A stretch of DNA of 64,000 nt from Epiperipatus broadwayi. Its lineage: Eukaryota; Onychophora; Udeonychophora; Euonychophora; Peripatidae. Below the pieces are notes generated by a model. The model was not told where the DNA came from and did not search any database. It was given only the letters and a program-made list of their open reading frames with translations. Positions 23,402 to 34,250 of the stretch are shown one piece after another. Made by a program: the position numbers and the translations under genes. The first letter of the stretch is position 1; the number at the start of each line of letters is the position of its first letter. The stretch covers positions 1,755,236-1,819,235 of the forward strand of contig JAQFVV010000156.1 in assembly GCA_028023455.1 (NCBI GenBank), read 5' to 3'.

Positions 23402-23905
23402 TAATCTGCTATCAACATGGGTGGTGGGGATCTAGATGCTTGATGCCTCTAGCTTACATGAAGATTATTTATGAAATGTTAGCATAGTGAGAGAGGATAG
23501 TCTACATTTTTGCATTGGCAGATAATTGCAATATAGTGAACTGATCAAAAAATTTGAAAATATATTATGTACACCAGAATGATTATCCACTCTTCCATGA
23601 GATGTTAAAAATGAATAGAAACCAATCTACACCTATATGAGAGGTAATAAAAAGAATCAAGCTATCAACATGTGCATAGAGATTCAGGTATTTGAAACCT
23701 CTAGGTCACCTGAAAAATGACGGTTATTTAAAATATAGGCATGATGAGAGAAGTGGTCTGAGTTTCTTCTCTGATAGTTGGTTTCAATATGATAGAGTTA
23801 AAGTAAAAGGACATAAAAATTGAAAATATATATCTACAGTATAATGACTGATCAACCTCAAATGGCAGTGGTGTAATAAAAGGTATTAAGCTAACAAATA
23901 GATGT
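23402..23905 (+). repeat. Diverged tandem duplication, about 254-bp period
   Basis: Copy 1 starts at about 23402 and copy 2 at about 23655, both with GCTATCAACATG. They share blocks such as CCTCTAG, ATGAGAGA/GTGAGAGA, AAATTGAAAATATAT and AATGACTGATC, at moderate identity. The repeat sits directly upstream of the LINE relic and may be part of a decayed 5' region. Confidence 0.4.
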
Positions 23906-23914
23906 ACAAAAGAC

Positions 23915-25866
23915 TTTTGATCAGATTAAACAACAATTTAAAATTGTTATAGGAGACTTTAATGCTAGAATTGGTAAACAAATGAAAAATGAAAGGGCTG
24001 TAGGTAAATTTGGTTATGGTAAAAAAAAATGAGACAGTACATAGACTTGTGGAGTTTGCTGAAAAAGAAAAACTTTATATTATGAATTCTTTTTTTTTTT
24101 TTTTTTAGGAAAATGTTAAAATGTAATGGACATGGAAGCATCCAAATGAAGATACAGCAGAATTGGGTTATATTTTGACTAATAGAAAATACATATTTCA
24201 ATATTGTAATGTCTTTAATAAATTCAGCATAGAGAAGCAAAAATTGTTAAGAAAAATAATATTTACAGTTGATATTTCTAATCTTCAGAAACATTCTAAT
24301 GAATTTAAATTACAACTTGCTAGATTTTGAACATGATTCAGATTTGAATAAAATTAATAGGAAAATAACTGATATACTTTCAAAAACTGCAACAAAGATA
24401 GCTGGTAGAAAAAAGCAGCAATTAACCAATAAAATTTCTACTGAGACTAAAGAATTAATGAAGAAAAGAAGGAATATGAAGATATATAAAAATGATGCAT
24501 TAAGAAGGATTGAATATCTCAAATTTTATAAAATGGTGCAAAAATGATATAAAAAATATAATTGTGAACTAGCAAGAAAAACTGTAGGAGAGAATAAAAG
24601 ACTCAAGAGTGTAAAACAACATTTTGGTATTGGTAGGAAACTTATATCTACAATAAGAAAAGGAGTTGGAACTATTACTAAAAAGAGAGATGACCTCATG
24701 AAATGAGTAGAAGAGTTTTATCAAGAATTATATAATAATAAAGAACAAGTTCCCCCTACATCTATTATATTTTCAGAATCACCCAGGATTTTAAATGAAG
24801 AAGTGAGACATGCAATTAAATTTATAAAGAAGGGAAAGGCTGTAGATAATGATGAAATTATAATTGATATATTAAAAGAAGCAGGTGAAGAAGTATAAAT
24901 TTTTTTGGCAAAGTTATATACCAAATTGGAAGAATGTAGTATTAATATTAATATTTTAAAAAGGTGATAAAGAAGATATTAGAAATCACAGACCTATCAG
25001 TCTTTTATCAATTTTGTATAAAAAAATTTTACCAAGATAATTATAACTCATCTACAGAGAACATTGGATTTCAACAAAACAAAGGAATAAGCTGGATTTA
25101 AAAATGGTTTTAGTATAGTAGATCATATCCACATATTGCGAGAAGTTATAGAAAGGACCAATGAATATGAGTTGCCATTATGGTTTGGATTTTTCAGTGA
25201 TTAAAGCATCTAGGTATAGACCCAGGATAATGTCATATTCTGAAGAATATTTATAAAAATGAAACAACAACAATTACATTACATGATGATACTAGGAAGG
25301 TTAACAATGAGAAGAGTGTAAGATATCATGACTCCATATCTCCAAAACTTCTTTATAGCAATCCTGCAAAAAATATTTTGTATACTAAAGTGGGAAACTA
25401 AAGGAGTAAAAATAAATGGAGATTACTTAAGTCATTTAGACTTTGCAGATGATATAGTTGTTTTTGCAAATAATGCTTCAGAGATTCGGGAAATGTTACA
25501 AGAGTTATCACACGAAAGTAAGCAAGTAGGACTAAAGATAAATGTTAAAAAGACTAAAGTAATGTTCAATAGATGAAAATAAAGATTGATTATGATGAGT
25601 TAGAAGAATTTAACAACTACAAATATCTTGGTCAGATTATTATTACAGCAAGAAACATAATGGATGAAATTAATCATATAATTAAACTTGGTTGGAGTGC
25701 TTTTGGTAGAAATAACGTAATATTAAAAGAAAATATGCCTATGTGTTTGAAAAGGAAGGTTTTTAATAAATGTATTTTACCAGTTTTTACTTATGGATCT
25801 AAAACTTGGACACTAAATAGAAGAGTAATACAGATATTTCAGAGTATTCAAAGAAATATGGAGAGA
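23915..25866 (+). pseudogene. RTE-like LINE relic: endonuclease and reverse transcriptase, part 1
   Basis: The apurinic-endonuclease signature GDFNARIG is at about 23950-23985, followed by GKFGYG, a LVEFAEKEKLYIMNSFF block and, after a poly(T) frameshift, WTWKHPNEDTAELGYILTNR. The linker LSKTATKIAGRKKQQLTNK and RT motifs follow: KGKAVDNDEII, AGFKNGFSIVDHIHILREVI, then the catalytic FADD in LDFADDIVVFANNASEIREM, and KINVKKTKVMF. The next frame gives NNYKYLGQIIITARN and VFTYGSKTWTLNRR. There are many stops and frameshifts and an internal deletion between RT motifs, so it is dead. Domain order (APE then RT) and motif style match RTE and related clades. It is cut at 25866 by the ribozyme-bearing insertion and resumes at 27263. 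Confidence 0.85.
25854..25866 (+). repeat. Target-site duplication, left copy (13 bp)
   Basis: AAATATGGAGAGA, identical to 27263-27275. It flanks the palindromic ribozyme element and belongs to the interrupted LINE, whose frame (MERRMLGVTRRD type) continues after the right copy. Confidence 0.9.
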
Positions 25867-26032
25867 ACCACTAAACATCACATGATCACTATCTCATACT
25901 AGCACAATAATTGTTATTAAACAATTCAAAACAAAACAACACTCTCCATATAGTAGTGCCATCTTGTGCTAACTAGAGCAATCAATGGATGCCAGAAGGC
26001 TTTTGCATAAAATCCCTATCTAGTGCCTACTC

Positions 26033-26091
26033 ATCCAATATCCCCAGACTAGTTTCTGGCTTGTGGCCTTCATCAGTGAGGAGCCTTGGAT
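26033..26091 (-). ncRNA. Type I hammerhead ribozyme motif (inverted unit)
   Basis: On the minus strand: ATCCAA, GGC, TCCTCA, then core CTGATGA, A, GGC-CACAA-GCC (stem II), A, GAAAC, TA, GTC, then TGGGGA, TA, TTGGAT. Predicted cleavage is after GTC, between 26047 and 26046. See the copy at 26625 for the fold. Confidence 0.75.
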
Positions 26092-26624
26092 CTGAGAGCA
26101 CTGCACCTAGATCTTAGGATCTAATGCAACCCTCCAGCACCCACCTTTTAACTCTATTTAACTACAAAACTATGAGAATGAAATTGAAAACACTATTAAT
26201 ATTTTCAATCCAAGCTCAATAGCTTATATAGTCATATGGGTCTGAACTCAATTCAGTACCCATACATTTTGGTGTCTTTGGCTCTTTAACAACCATAGCC
26301 ACCACTATCCTATTAGGCAGGATTGGTGTTTAATAACAATTATTGTGCTAGTATGAGATAGTGATCATGTGATGTTTAGTGGTTTAACACCAATCCTGCC
26401 TAATAGGATAGTGGTGGCTATGGTTGTTAAAGAGCCAAAGACACCAAAATGTATGGGTACTGAATTGAGTTCAGACCCATATGACTATATAAGCTATTGA
26501 GCTTGGATTGAAAATATTAATAGTGTTTTCAATTTCATTCTCATAGTTTTGTAGTTAAATAGAGTTAAAAGGTGGGTGCTGGAGGGTTGCATTAGATCCT
26601 AAGATCTAGGTGCAGTGCTCTCAG

Positions 26625-26683
26625 ATCCAAGGCTCCTCACTGATGAAGGCCACAAGCCAGAAACTAGTCTGGGGATATTGGAT
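26625..26683 (+). ncRNA. Type I hammerhead ribozyme motif (first direct unit)
   Basis: Core CTGATGA (26640-26646) and GAAAC (26660-26664) are separated by a 3-bp stem II (GGC/GCC) with a CACAA loop. Stem III is the minimal two pairs (AC/GT) closed by TA. The cleavage triplet GTC ends at 26669. Stem I is TGGGGA paired with TCCTCA (one G-U), then an internal loop (TA against GGC), then TTGGAT paired with ATCCAA. All conserved core bases are present. The one weakness is an A-A opposition at positions 10.1/11.1, usually G-C. A two-base-pair stem III is a known feature of minimal animal hammerheads thought to act as dimers, which suits tandem units. Confidence 0.75.
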
Positions 26684-27090
26684 GAGTAGGCACTAGATAG
26701 GGATTTTATGCACAAGCCTTCTGGCATCCATTGATTGCTCTAGTTAGCACAAGATGGCACTACTATATGGAGAGTGTTGTTTTGTTTTGAATTGTTTAAT
26801 AACAATTATTGTGCTAGTATGAGATAGTGATCATGTGATGTTTAGTGGTTTAACACCAATCCTGCCTAATAGGATAGTGGTGGCTATGGTTGTTAAAGAG
26901 CCAAAGACACCAAAATGTATGGGTACTGAATTGAGTTCAGACCCATATGACTATATAAGCTATTGAGCTTGGATTGAAAATATTAATAGTGTTTTCAATT
27001 TCATTCTCATAGTTTTGTAGTTAAATAGAGTTAAAAGGTGGGTGCTGGAGGGTTGCATTAGATCCTAAGATCTAGGTGCAGTGCTCTCAG

Positions 27091-27149
27091 ATCCAAGGCT
27101 CCTCACTGATGAAGGCCACAAGCCAGAAACTAGTCTGGGGATATTGGAT
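27091..27149 (+). ncRNA. Type I hammerhead ribozyme motif (second direct unit)
   Basis: Identical in fold to the copy at 26625. The core CTGATGA is at 27106-27112, GAAAC at 27126-27130, and predicted cleavage is after 27135, so the two sites are 466 nt apart and would release a unit-length RNA. Confidence 0.75.
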
Positions 27150-27262
27150 GATTAGGCACTAGATAGGGATTTTATGCAAAAGCCTTCTGGCATCCATTGA
27201 TTGCTCTAGTTAGCACAAGATGGCACTACTATATGGAGAGTGTTGTTTTGTTTTGAATTGTT

Positions 27263-27600
27263 AAATATGGAGAGAGGCATGTTAGGAGTAACAAGAAGAG
27301 ATTGAAAACATAATATATGGGTAAGAGAACAAACAGTTGTTACTGACATCATTAAAAGACTGAAGTGAAGTTGAGCTGGACATATTGCTAGAAGAGATGA
27401 TAATAGATGAACAATTGAAATCTTAAACTGGATTCCAAGAAGACTGTAAATGATTCAGATGTGAGATGGATAGATGAAATAAGAAAAGTGTGTAGGGGTT
27501 ATCTGGAGAAGAGAAGCTAGAGAACAGAGATGGATTGAACTTGGAGAGCCCTTCATTCTGCAGTGGATTGATAATTGTTGTTGATGATGATGGGAGTAGA
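27263..27600 (+). pseudogene. RTE-like LINE relic, part 2 (C-terminal end)
   Basis: It resumes the interrupted LINE: after the right TSD the bases encode GVTRRD, WVREQT, VTDIIKRLK, then AGHIARRDDNR and a final RWIELGEPFILQWID in shifting frames. This is the usual C-terminus after the RT domain in RTE-like elements. It ends in a (GATGAT)-like tail near 27590. The first 13 bp are the right target-site duplication. Confidence 0.75.
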
Positions 27601-28822
27601 GATACAGAAGTTTGATATCTCTTCATTCAGCTGATGAGAGAATGTTATTCTTGAAATGCATGTGCAACAAAAAAGTTCTGGTACTGGTGGATGGTTGTGA
27701 TATGGTGGAGTTGAGATGAGAGAGGCATTAAAAAAAACCCAAAAAGTTGAAAATATTTAAACCTTTGTATTTTTTTCTTGCACAATGTCAAATCATATTA
27801 AATAAACTATATTTATAAGTAGACTTCCTATATATATAAAGGCTACAATGTTTTATTTTGTTACTAGAAATTTGTTTTACAAAGATAAAAATAACTAGGA
27901 AAAATAATGTCTTGCTTCTTCATTTAAAAATGAATAGAAAATACACATTTCTCAAAATACTTAGGTATTTACATATTAGTCCGACTGTAATGAAAATTGC
28001 TGACACAAACAAATGTACATATAAAGACCGAATTAAACACATTTACTATCTTCTATAAAGGAAATGAATTAATTTTGTAAGTGAATATTAGATAATATTC
28101 TGATGAGAAGAAAGTTATTAGTCAAAATGTTGGTTTTGCTGCTAATTTTATAGCCAAACAATGGCGGTGTTTGTTCAGAGTTGTCAAAATCGAGTAGCCA
28201 TTCATAACAGAATGTAGTTCAAGGTAAGAAAATTCAGTCCACAGCAGTGATGCTAAGAAACATTTTGTAAATGGAGAGAAATTGCACGGTTAAATATATG
28301 TATATTATTTTTCTTTAGGTTTGGTTAATACTTGTAAAAAATTTAAATCGTTAAAAGTTTATATGTTGGAAAAGATCATTTCCCGCAAAAAACGTAAAAG
28401 CATGTTTGTGTTTCATTTCCATTAAATAAAGTTATAGATGGGCATTTTTCAAAATAAAAAAACTTTTGTAAGTTTAGATGGTAGAAGATAATTTCACACA
28501 AAATATGTACTCCTAAAACATATTAAGATAAACGAATAATTTTTCACATAATTTTTCTTTATAAATTTTGTTTTATTTTAAGAATCAAATTTCTTTTCTA
28601 TAACTATATACCCAATATATTAATATTTATGTTCACTTGCCTTCAACCATTTCCCAAAGTATTTTCAAGGTTTATTCCTATAAATATATAACTTATATCT
28701 ATAAAAAATCAATAATATAAAAATTATAAATGCAGATTTATATATATTGAGAGAACTAAATCTTGTAAATATTCAAAGAAGATGGCGAATGTAGATAGAG
28801 ATGTGGAATAATATACAGTATA
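27601..28822. other. AT-rich stretch without a confident gene
   Basis: Around 28160-28225 a GC-richer patch contains CAATGGCGG and a strong donor AAG|GTAAGA on the plus strand, but all three frames hold stops between the nearest acceptor and that donor. It could be a non-coding first exon or chance. Confidence 0.3.
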
Positions 28823-30122
28823 CACCTGGGTCTCATTTTATACGGTAGATAGGTTCCTCAGACAACATGCACAAAAGATATCGCACAAAAATAGACTTAA
28901 CTTACCTTGAAAAATGGGGGATACGTACTGTAATTTTCCAAAAATCGCATAAAAGCAAAGCAATAATGTAAAATTACTTTAAAATTTGCATAAAAAAAAA
29001 AAAAGAAAATAAAATATGACTAATAAAAAATTTCAAATTTGAAAAAAATTGATACAAGACAAACTTTTTTTACTTTTTTTTATTAACTACAGTATTTAAT
29101 TTTATTCAAAACAATATATTTTTATGCCTAATTTACATTTTTTTCATACATGTACAGTATTTTAATTATTATCGCTATTTGAGACATCAGATTCATCATG
29201 ATGTGATGTGATGTACTGTAGCTTCTCCTTAAACAAAGTCAAGAGGAAATACAACTAAAACGTTTTCCAATTGCTATTGATCCTTCCCATTTCGCTAAGC
29301 GATCTAAAATTGAAATTTTGTTTCCAAAGAAATTCATTTTCTTGGGTGTTTTTTTCTCTCCGTTAGAGTAAACTAAAAGTTTAAAATAAAAATAAAAACT
29401 TAAACTTACGATAATAAAAAGACACCGACTAATGACTGTTGGGCAAAATTTAATTAAAACTAACAATTAAAAATTAAATTATTTTATTTTTTAATTTTCA
29501 ATTTCATTTAAAAATCAAATTTCATCGTTTCACATCACCTCCTTACATAATTTTTAAATTGTTAATTACGATTAAAAATCAGATTTTAATTGTCAAATTT
29601 AATTGTGTCCACCACCATTACACCTTTTAAAAATAAACATGCGGACACTAAATGATTAATTGATTATGTACTCGTTTTATAAAAAGCAAAAATTGAACGT
29701 GATTTAAAATGCAAAAACAACAACAAACATAGTATTTTTCATCTATAACGTTTGAAAAGATTTACATTATAGTCTTGTAAAATTTAATGTGTGTATATAA
29801 AATGGGGAAATCCTGATTTTAAGTGAATTATGAACTTCTTTATAGCATAAAATCTATTACAGTACTATTATAAAGTGCTGAAAATATTGAAATTATTAGA
29901 TGGAAGTCGAACTCCGATAATGCACTATTACTTTAAATATGACATGAGCGCACAAAATTGATAATATTTAAAGTAATAGCACATTATCGGAGCTCGACTT
30001 CTGATCTAATAATTTTCAGCGCATAAAAGAAAACTGTATACAAAGATATTAAAAAGAATAATCATGAATCACATAACTTCAAAATCGCATTAAATAAATC
30101 CGCATAAAACGAGACCCAGGTG
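28823..30122 (-). mobile_element. Tigger/pogo-like DNA transposon, copy 2 (inverted relative to copy 1)
   Basis: Bounded by CACCTGGGTCTC and GAGACCCAGGTG with TA on each side (28821-28822 and 30123-30124). The right end read inverted, CACCTGGGTCTCGTTTTATG, matches the left end of the copy at 3401. Length is 1300 bp against 1174 bp for copy 1; the difference is indels. No transposase frame remains. Internal hairpin at 29904-30000. Confidence 0.75.
29904..30000. repeat. Internal hairpin of the Tigger-like element, copy 2
   Basis: Opens AAGTCGAACTCCGATAATGC and closes with GCACATTATCGGAGCTCGAC, its near inverse. It is better preserved than the counterpart at 3470-3564. Confidence 0.65.
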
Positions 30123-30729
30123 TATATGGATATGGAAATTTAGTTCATAAAATTAAATGGCATTTATAAAGAAAAATTATGTGAATTAATTATATATTGA
30201 AATATATGATGAGAGGGGGGGGGCTTAAATGTTTTGATTGATTAAATTCTACTGAAATAAATGCGATTTCATAAACACAAAAGTCAAAACAAAGATATTT
30301 GTTTTTTTGCGAACTTTTCTTTAAAAATATCGATTATTTATAAAATTATCACATTGGCTAATTAGTATTCCAAAATATAGAACATCAGGACTATCAAGAA
30401 TAGGTGGATTCATTCTATTCTTGATTCTCTGTTCAACTTTTAGAGTGTTTTAAAGTCATGCCTGGAGGGAAATGATTTATTCCCTTTGTTTAGAATAAAT
30501 TGAGATATACAGTATATATATAAAAAAGACATTTTAAGATTTATACAATACTTTTTGTGGATCTGGAGAATATGATGAGAAGCATGGAAAAAACATTGAA
30601 AAATATTAAGACCAGAAAATTTTCAAAACTGCAGGTTCGAAAATCATTGATATTTATTTTTATTATTTCAATGTCTTAAAAACCATAATGAAGAATATAC
30701 AAAGTTATTTGTATAATCATAACTTATAT

Positions 30730-31128
30730 CAGGGGTCCCCAACCTTTTTGCACTTAAGAGCACATTCTATAATAACGGCCAGGTGGCGGGCACCATTTAT
30801 TTTTTTCAACCAGATGGCGGGCACCATTTATTTTTTCAATGTAAATTTATTGTTGGATATTGTTAATAATACACATAATGTACAAAAAAATATTTATTTC
30901 AAAAATAAAATTTTAACATATAATTAACGTTTATATTTTTACGCTGTAAAAGTATAGTATGCTCTACAATTTGATTACAATATAATATAATAATTTATAA
31001 AAAATTTTAAAAATTAAATTTATTTGTATCAGATAAATAATTTTTTAGCGTGTTCGGATAGCGGCGGGCACACATAAAATGGTCTGTGGGCACCATGGTG
31101 CCTGCGGGCATAGGGTTGGGGACCCCTG
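30730..31128 (+). mobile_element. hAT-type MITE with perfect TIRs and 8-bp TSD
   Basis: The 399-bp element begins CAGGGGTCCCCAACC and ends with the exact inverse, GGTTGGGGACCCCTG. It is flanked by identical 8-bp duplications ACTTATAT (30722-30729 and 31129-31136). Terminal sequence and 8-bp duplications identify the hAT superfamily. It is non-coding. The left half contains a short internal duplication of GGCGGGCACCATTTATTTTT. It is rather GC-rich at its ends compared with the surroundings, and the intact TSD suggests fairly recent insertion. Confidence 0.9.
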
Positions 31129-31136
31129 ACTTATAT

Positions 31137-33098
31137 AGTTACATTAAAATAAGCAGATTTTGTCAATATAATGTATTCAATGTAACAATAAATTTATAAC
31201 TATATTGGAAATTGATGTTCATTTATTGAAATACTTATAATTATTATCATTAATAACTTTTGATTATTTACTTTGTACTTACATTTATATAATTTCTTAT
31301 TATGTATAAACCATTCTTATTACTAAATATAGTAGATTGCTAATTAAATCTATTGAGAGTTTTAAGACAACAATTGTTGCAGTCAGAAAATCAAACTTTA
31401 TAGCAAGCATTAAAAAAAAAATGGACGTAATTTTTAAAACAGTCAGGCAGACATGTAATCTCAAATTTGACATTAATAGCTAAATTATCTGTATATATTT
31501 TATATGTAGAAAAAATCTGAATATTAAATGCAATTTTAAGACAACAAATATAAAATAATTGCACTGTTACAGTTTGCAAGAAAGAGAATAATAAAAACAA
31601 TAAACTGATTGTGTGAGCCAATATTGTCAAGCGACTTTCCTATATGATGAAATAATTAAAAAATTAACTGATTACTTCTGTCATTCCTCTTCATATTAGG
31701 TGCCCTTAATCTAGAAGTCAAACAAAATGATAAAAAAGTGAAAAATATGACATAGCCATTCAAGAAGGTGATTTTCTAAAGAAGCTCTTTTAAACCATCT
31801 GGGATTATACTCAGACAAAAGTTATTAACCAAATAAAATGTTCCATACAAGGCTGCAATTAAGAAAGAAGTAGCCTATGAAATAATAATAGAATAAATGC
31901 AAAATGAGTCAAAAATCTTCAATAATCTGCAAGCAAAAAAAAAATCCAGGCAAGTGAAAACATGAAGACATATTATTGATAAGGAGAGATAGATTTCAAA
32001 ATAAATTTTTAAAAAATCATCAAGTAGAGAATTAAACAAAAATGAACTAGAAAAACATATACCAAAAATCTGAAAGTAACATAAAAAAATACCAGACATA
32101 GAGAAATTACCTGTGAACTTGTTTTACACTATACATGTATTACATGAATAAAACATATTACAGGATAAATCAATTCATCTGGAAAATGCAAATATGGGAC
32201 AGAAAGGTTAACATGAAAATAGAAGTGGCTCTGATAAATCATTAATGTCCATTCATGATTGATGAAGCTAAGCATTTTAATATCCTAAGATCCCATTGCT
32301 AAATATGGACAAATATTCAAGTTCAAGACTTTGATGACAACATAACTACAATAGATAGCTTAATAAATATGCAGCTACATGTAAAAAAAAAAAATACTGC
32401 ATAAAGTTCACCCTATTATGAATAGCCATTGGTTCAAAACCATAAACATTCACATAAATATTATCAATAAGTTAATTTTGCAGCAAGAAATCTAAAATAA
32501 ATTTCTCAGATTTCATGAATAGAAAAAAATCTAAACAAAACCTATTGAAATACAGCCGCTTGACAAGCCATATCTGATGAACTATATACCATGAAAAGTA
32601 CTTTTCACATAAAAAAAAGTGAGAGAAAACTTCAATGATTGATCCCTAAAGACAATCTCTCATTAATAAAAATATCAGATGAACTATGCTCATAATGACA
32701 ATAACCAAAGATAATAGATGAATCCCTATTTGGGGCAACTATAATCACAATCAATAAATACCACAATAAAAAAAAACAGTTCTGAACATGAAAAATGTTA
32801 GTTATGCTTTAGAAAACTTCCTATCCCAGCATGCTACATTTTAACAATACTTTTCATCACATACTCATAATTGGCAAGCAGAATTATTAAGCCTTACAAT
32901 TCCTTTTTAGTGAATATTGAAGTATCACTGTATATATAAAAAAAATCTGATAAGCTTTATCAAAAAAATAACAGAAAACTATTACAACAAATTATTTGAA
33001 TTTAAACAATTTGTTCTTTATTATATGTATTTACTGTAAAATTAACATAATGAAAGACTTTTAAAAATTTTGTTTGAAAATGATATAAATTTGATATA
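31137..33098. other. AT-rich stretch without a confident gene
   Basis: 31650-32900 holds many short broken frames on the plus strand (for example MIDEAKHFNILRSHC near 32260), which look like a heavily decayed coding sequence or transposon. No family recognised. Confidence 0.25.
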
Positions 33099-33114
33099 AT
33101 TAACTTTGTATGTA

Positions 33115-34234
33115 GTACATGGGTGGAGCTCTTACTGGAAAGTCATCCTACTCATAGCTCATACAGAATGGCTCAGAAAGGTTGGTTTTGCAGCAGGGAA
33201 AGGTGCCTTTTATATTTATTTGGCCCTTTAAAGGCCTTATTTTGCTGCTAATATACTCTTTCATTCACTAAATGTCAGTTTTAGTGAATTTTTAACACAA
33301 TTTCCCATTGTCTACCTTGTGCTTATCAGCATTTAACTACCTCACCCCCCCTTGTTTGGTGGGTGGTTCAACTATTTCATGGACCATAAAGGGTTTTATT
33401 TCCTCTTAGATTCTTAAATATTTCTCCTACTCCAATTCCCTGTCACTCAGAACTTGTTTATAAAGTTTTTTGTGTGTGGTTCCAGTTATTTAGGCCATTT
33501 TAACTATCTTTCTTTCAGATCCCTCCCCTCCTCTGGGGTAACTACCCGCCTAAAATTTCCACTCAATTTTCTCATTACTCAACTAAAATTATTAATAACA
33601 AGTTTTCCAGTGTTTTTTTTTTTTTGCTTTTACATCAATATATTTAATTTTTCCAGTTCAAAATTGTTTCTTCATTTTACTTTGCATTCTTTCAAACGGT
33701 TTAAAGATGGTCACTGCCCTTAGCGGAAAAAACATGCAGACTCCTAAACTACATGAGCTAAAACCTTCAAAATCACCCAAAGTTTATCTAAATCGAATTT
33801 CAAATAAAACTTGATTAAAAACATGATCAAAGAGCCAAGTACAATGGGGAAACTAAAATTACTCATCTACAAAGGACAAAAATCAGCCTCTTGCATCAAC
33901 TAAGCATAACTCAGAAACCTCATTCATCCCTGAAACTTCTAAAGACTTAACATATAGCAATTCCTTTAAAGTTAATACCATATATGGATCCTCCTATTAA
34001 TCCACTAGGGCAAACAAGCATATCTACATTGCTCCTTACCAAATACTCTTTTTTTCCTGGTTTACACACCCTTTCCATATCCCCTTCCCATTCCATATGT
34101 ATCCCCTTCCCCCTCACCATATTATACTTGAATTTCATTTTGTCATGTAGTCATCTCTTTGTAAACCTTTTAACTTTTATGTATTTTGTCTTTTTGATGA
34201 ATAAAAGCTTTCATCACTGAGAAAAAGAAAAAAC
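33115..34234 (+). mobile_element. 1.1-kb retroposon with 16-bp TSD and polyadenylation signal
   Basis: Perfect 16-bp direct repeats ATTAACTTTGTATGTA flank it (33099-33114 and 34235-34250). It ends with AATAAA (34200-34205), a short spacer and an A-rich tail, so it was copied from a polyadenylated RNA. The first 590 bp look like a UTR with pyrimidine-rich blocks. A short frame opens with ATG at 33707 (MVTALSGKNMQTPKLHELKP, 35 codons, stop at 33812). The last 350 bp are C/T-rich like a LINE 3' UTR. It could be a non-autonomous LINE derivative joining a 5' UTR plus ORF1 start to a 3' UTR, or a retrocopy of a host transcript. Confidence 0.75.
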
Positions 34235-34250
34235 ATTAACTTTGTATGTA

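Larger units (their letters stand above)
25867..27262. mobile_element. Retrozyme-like element: three 466-bp units with hammerhead ribozymes (one inverted, two direct)
   Basis: The insertion is 1396 bp. Units at 26331-26796 and 26797-27262 are head-to-tail, exactly 466 bp apart and nearly identical; differences include GAGTAGG/GATTAGG and GCACAAGCC/GCAAAAGCC. The left part, 25867-26330 (464 bp), is the inverse of a complete unit, circularly permuted: it covers unit positions 56-466 followed by 1-53, lacking 2 nt at the joint. No reading frame is present. Each unit contains one hammerhead-like motif. Perfect 13-bp duplications flank the whole. Small, non-coding, tandem, hammerhead-bearing and TSD-flanked units are the defining traits of metazoan retrozymes and of Penelope pseudo-LTR ribozymes. 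A diverged relative lies at 49919-50200. Mobilisation by LINE or Penelope RT is inferred. Confidence 0.85.

Noticed and set aside
25867-27262. Palindrome as an assembly or amplification artefact
   Set aside because: Units differ at several bases, the inverted copy is circularly permuted, and a perfect 13-bp TSD from the host LINE brackets the whole, all expected of a real insertion.
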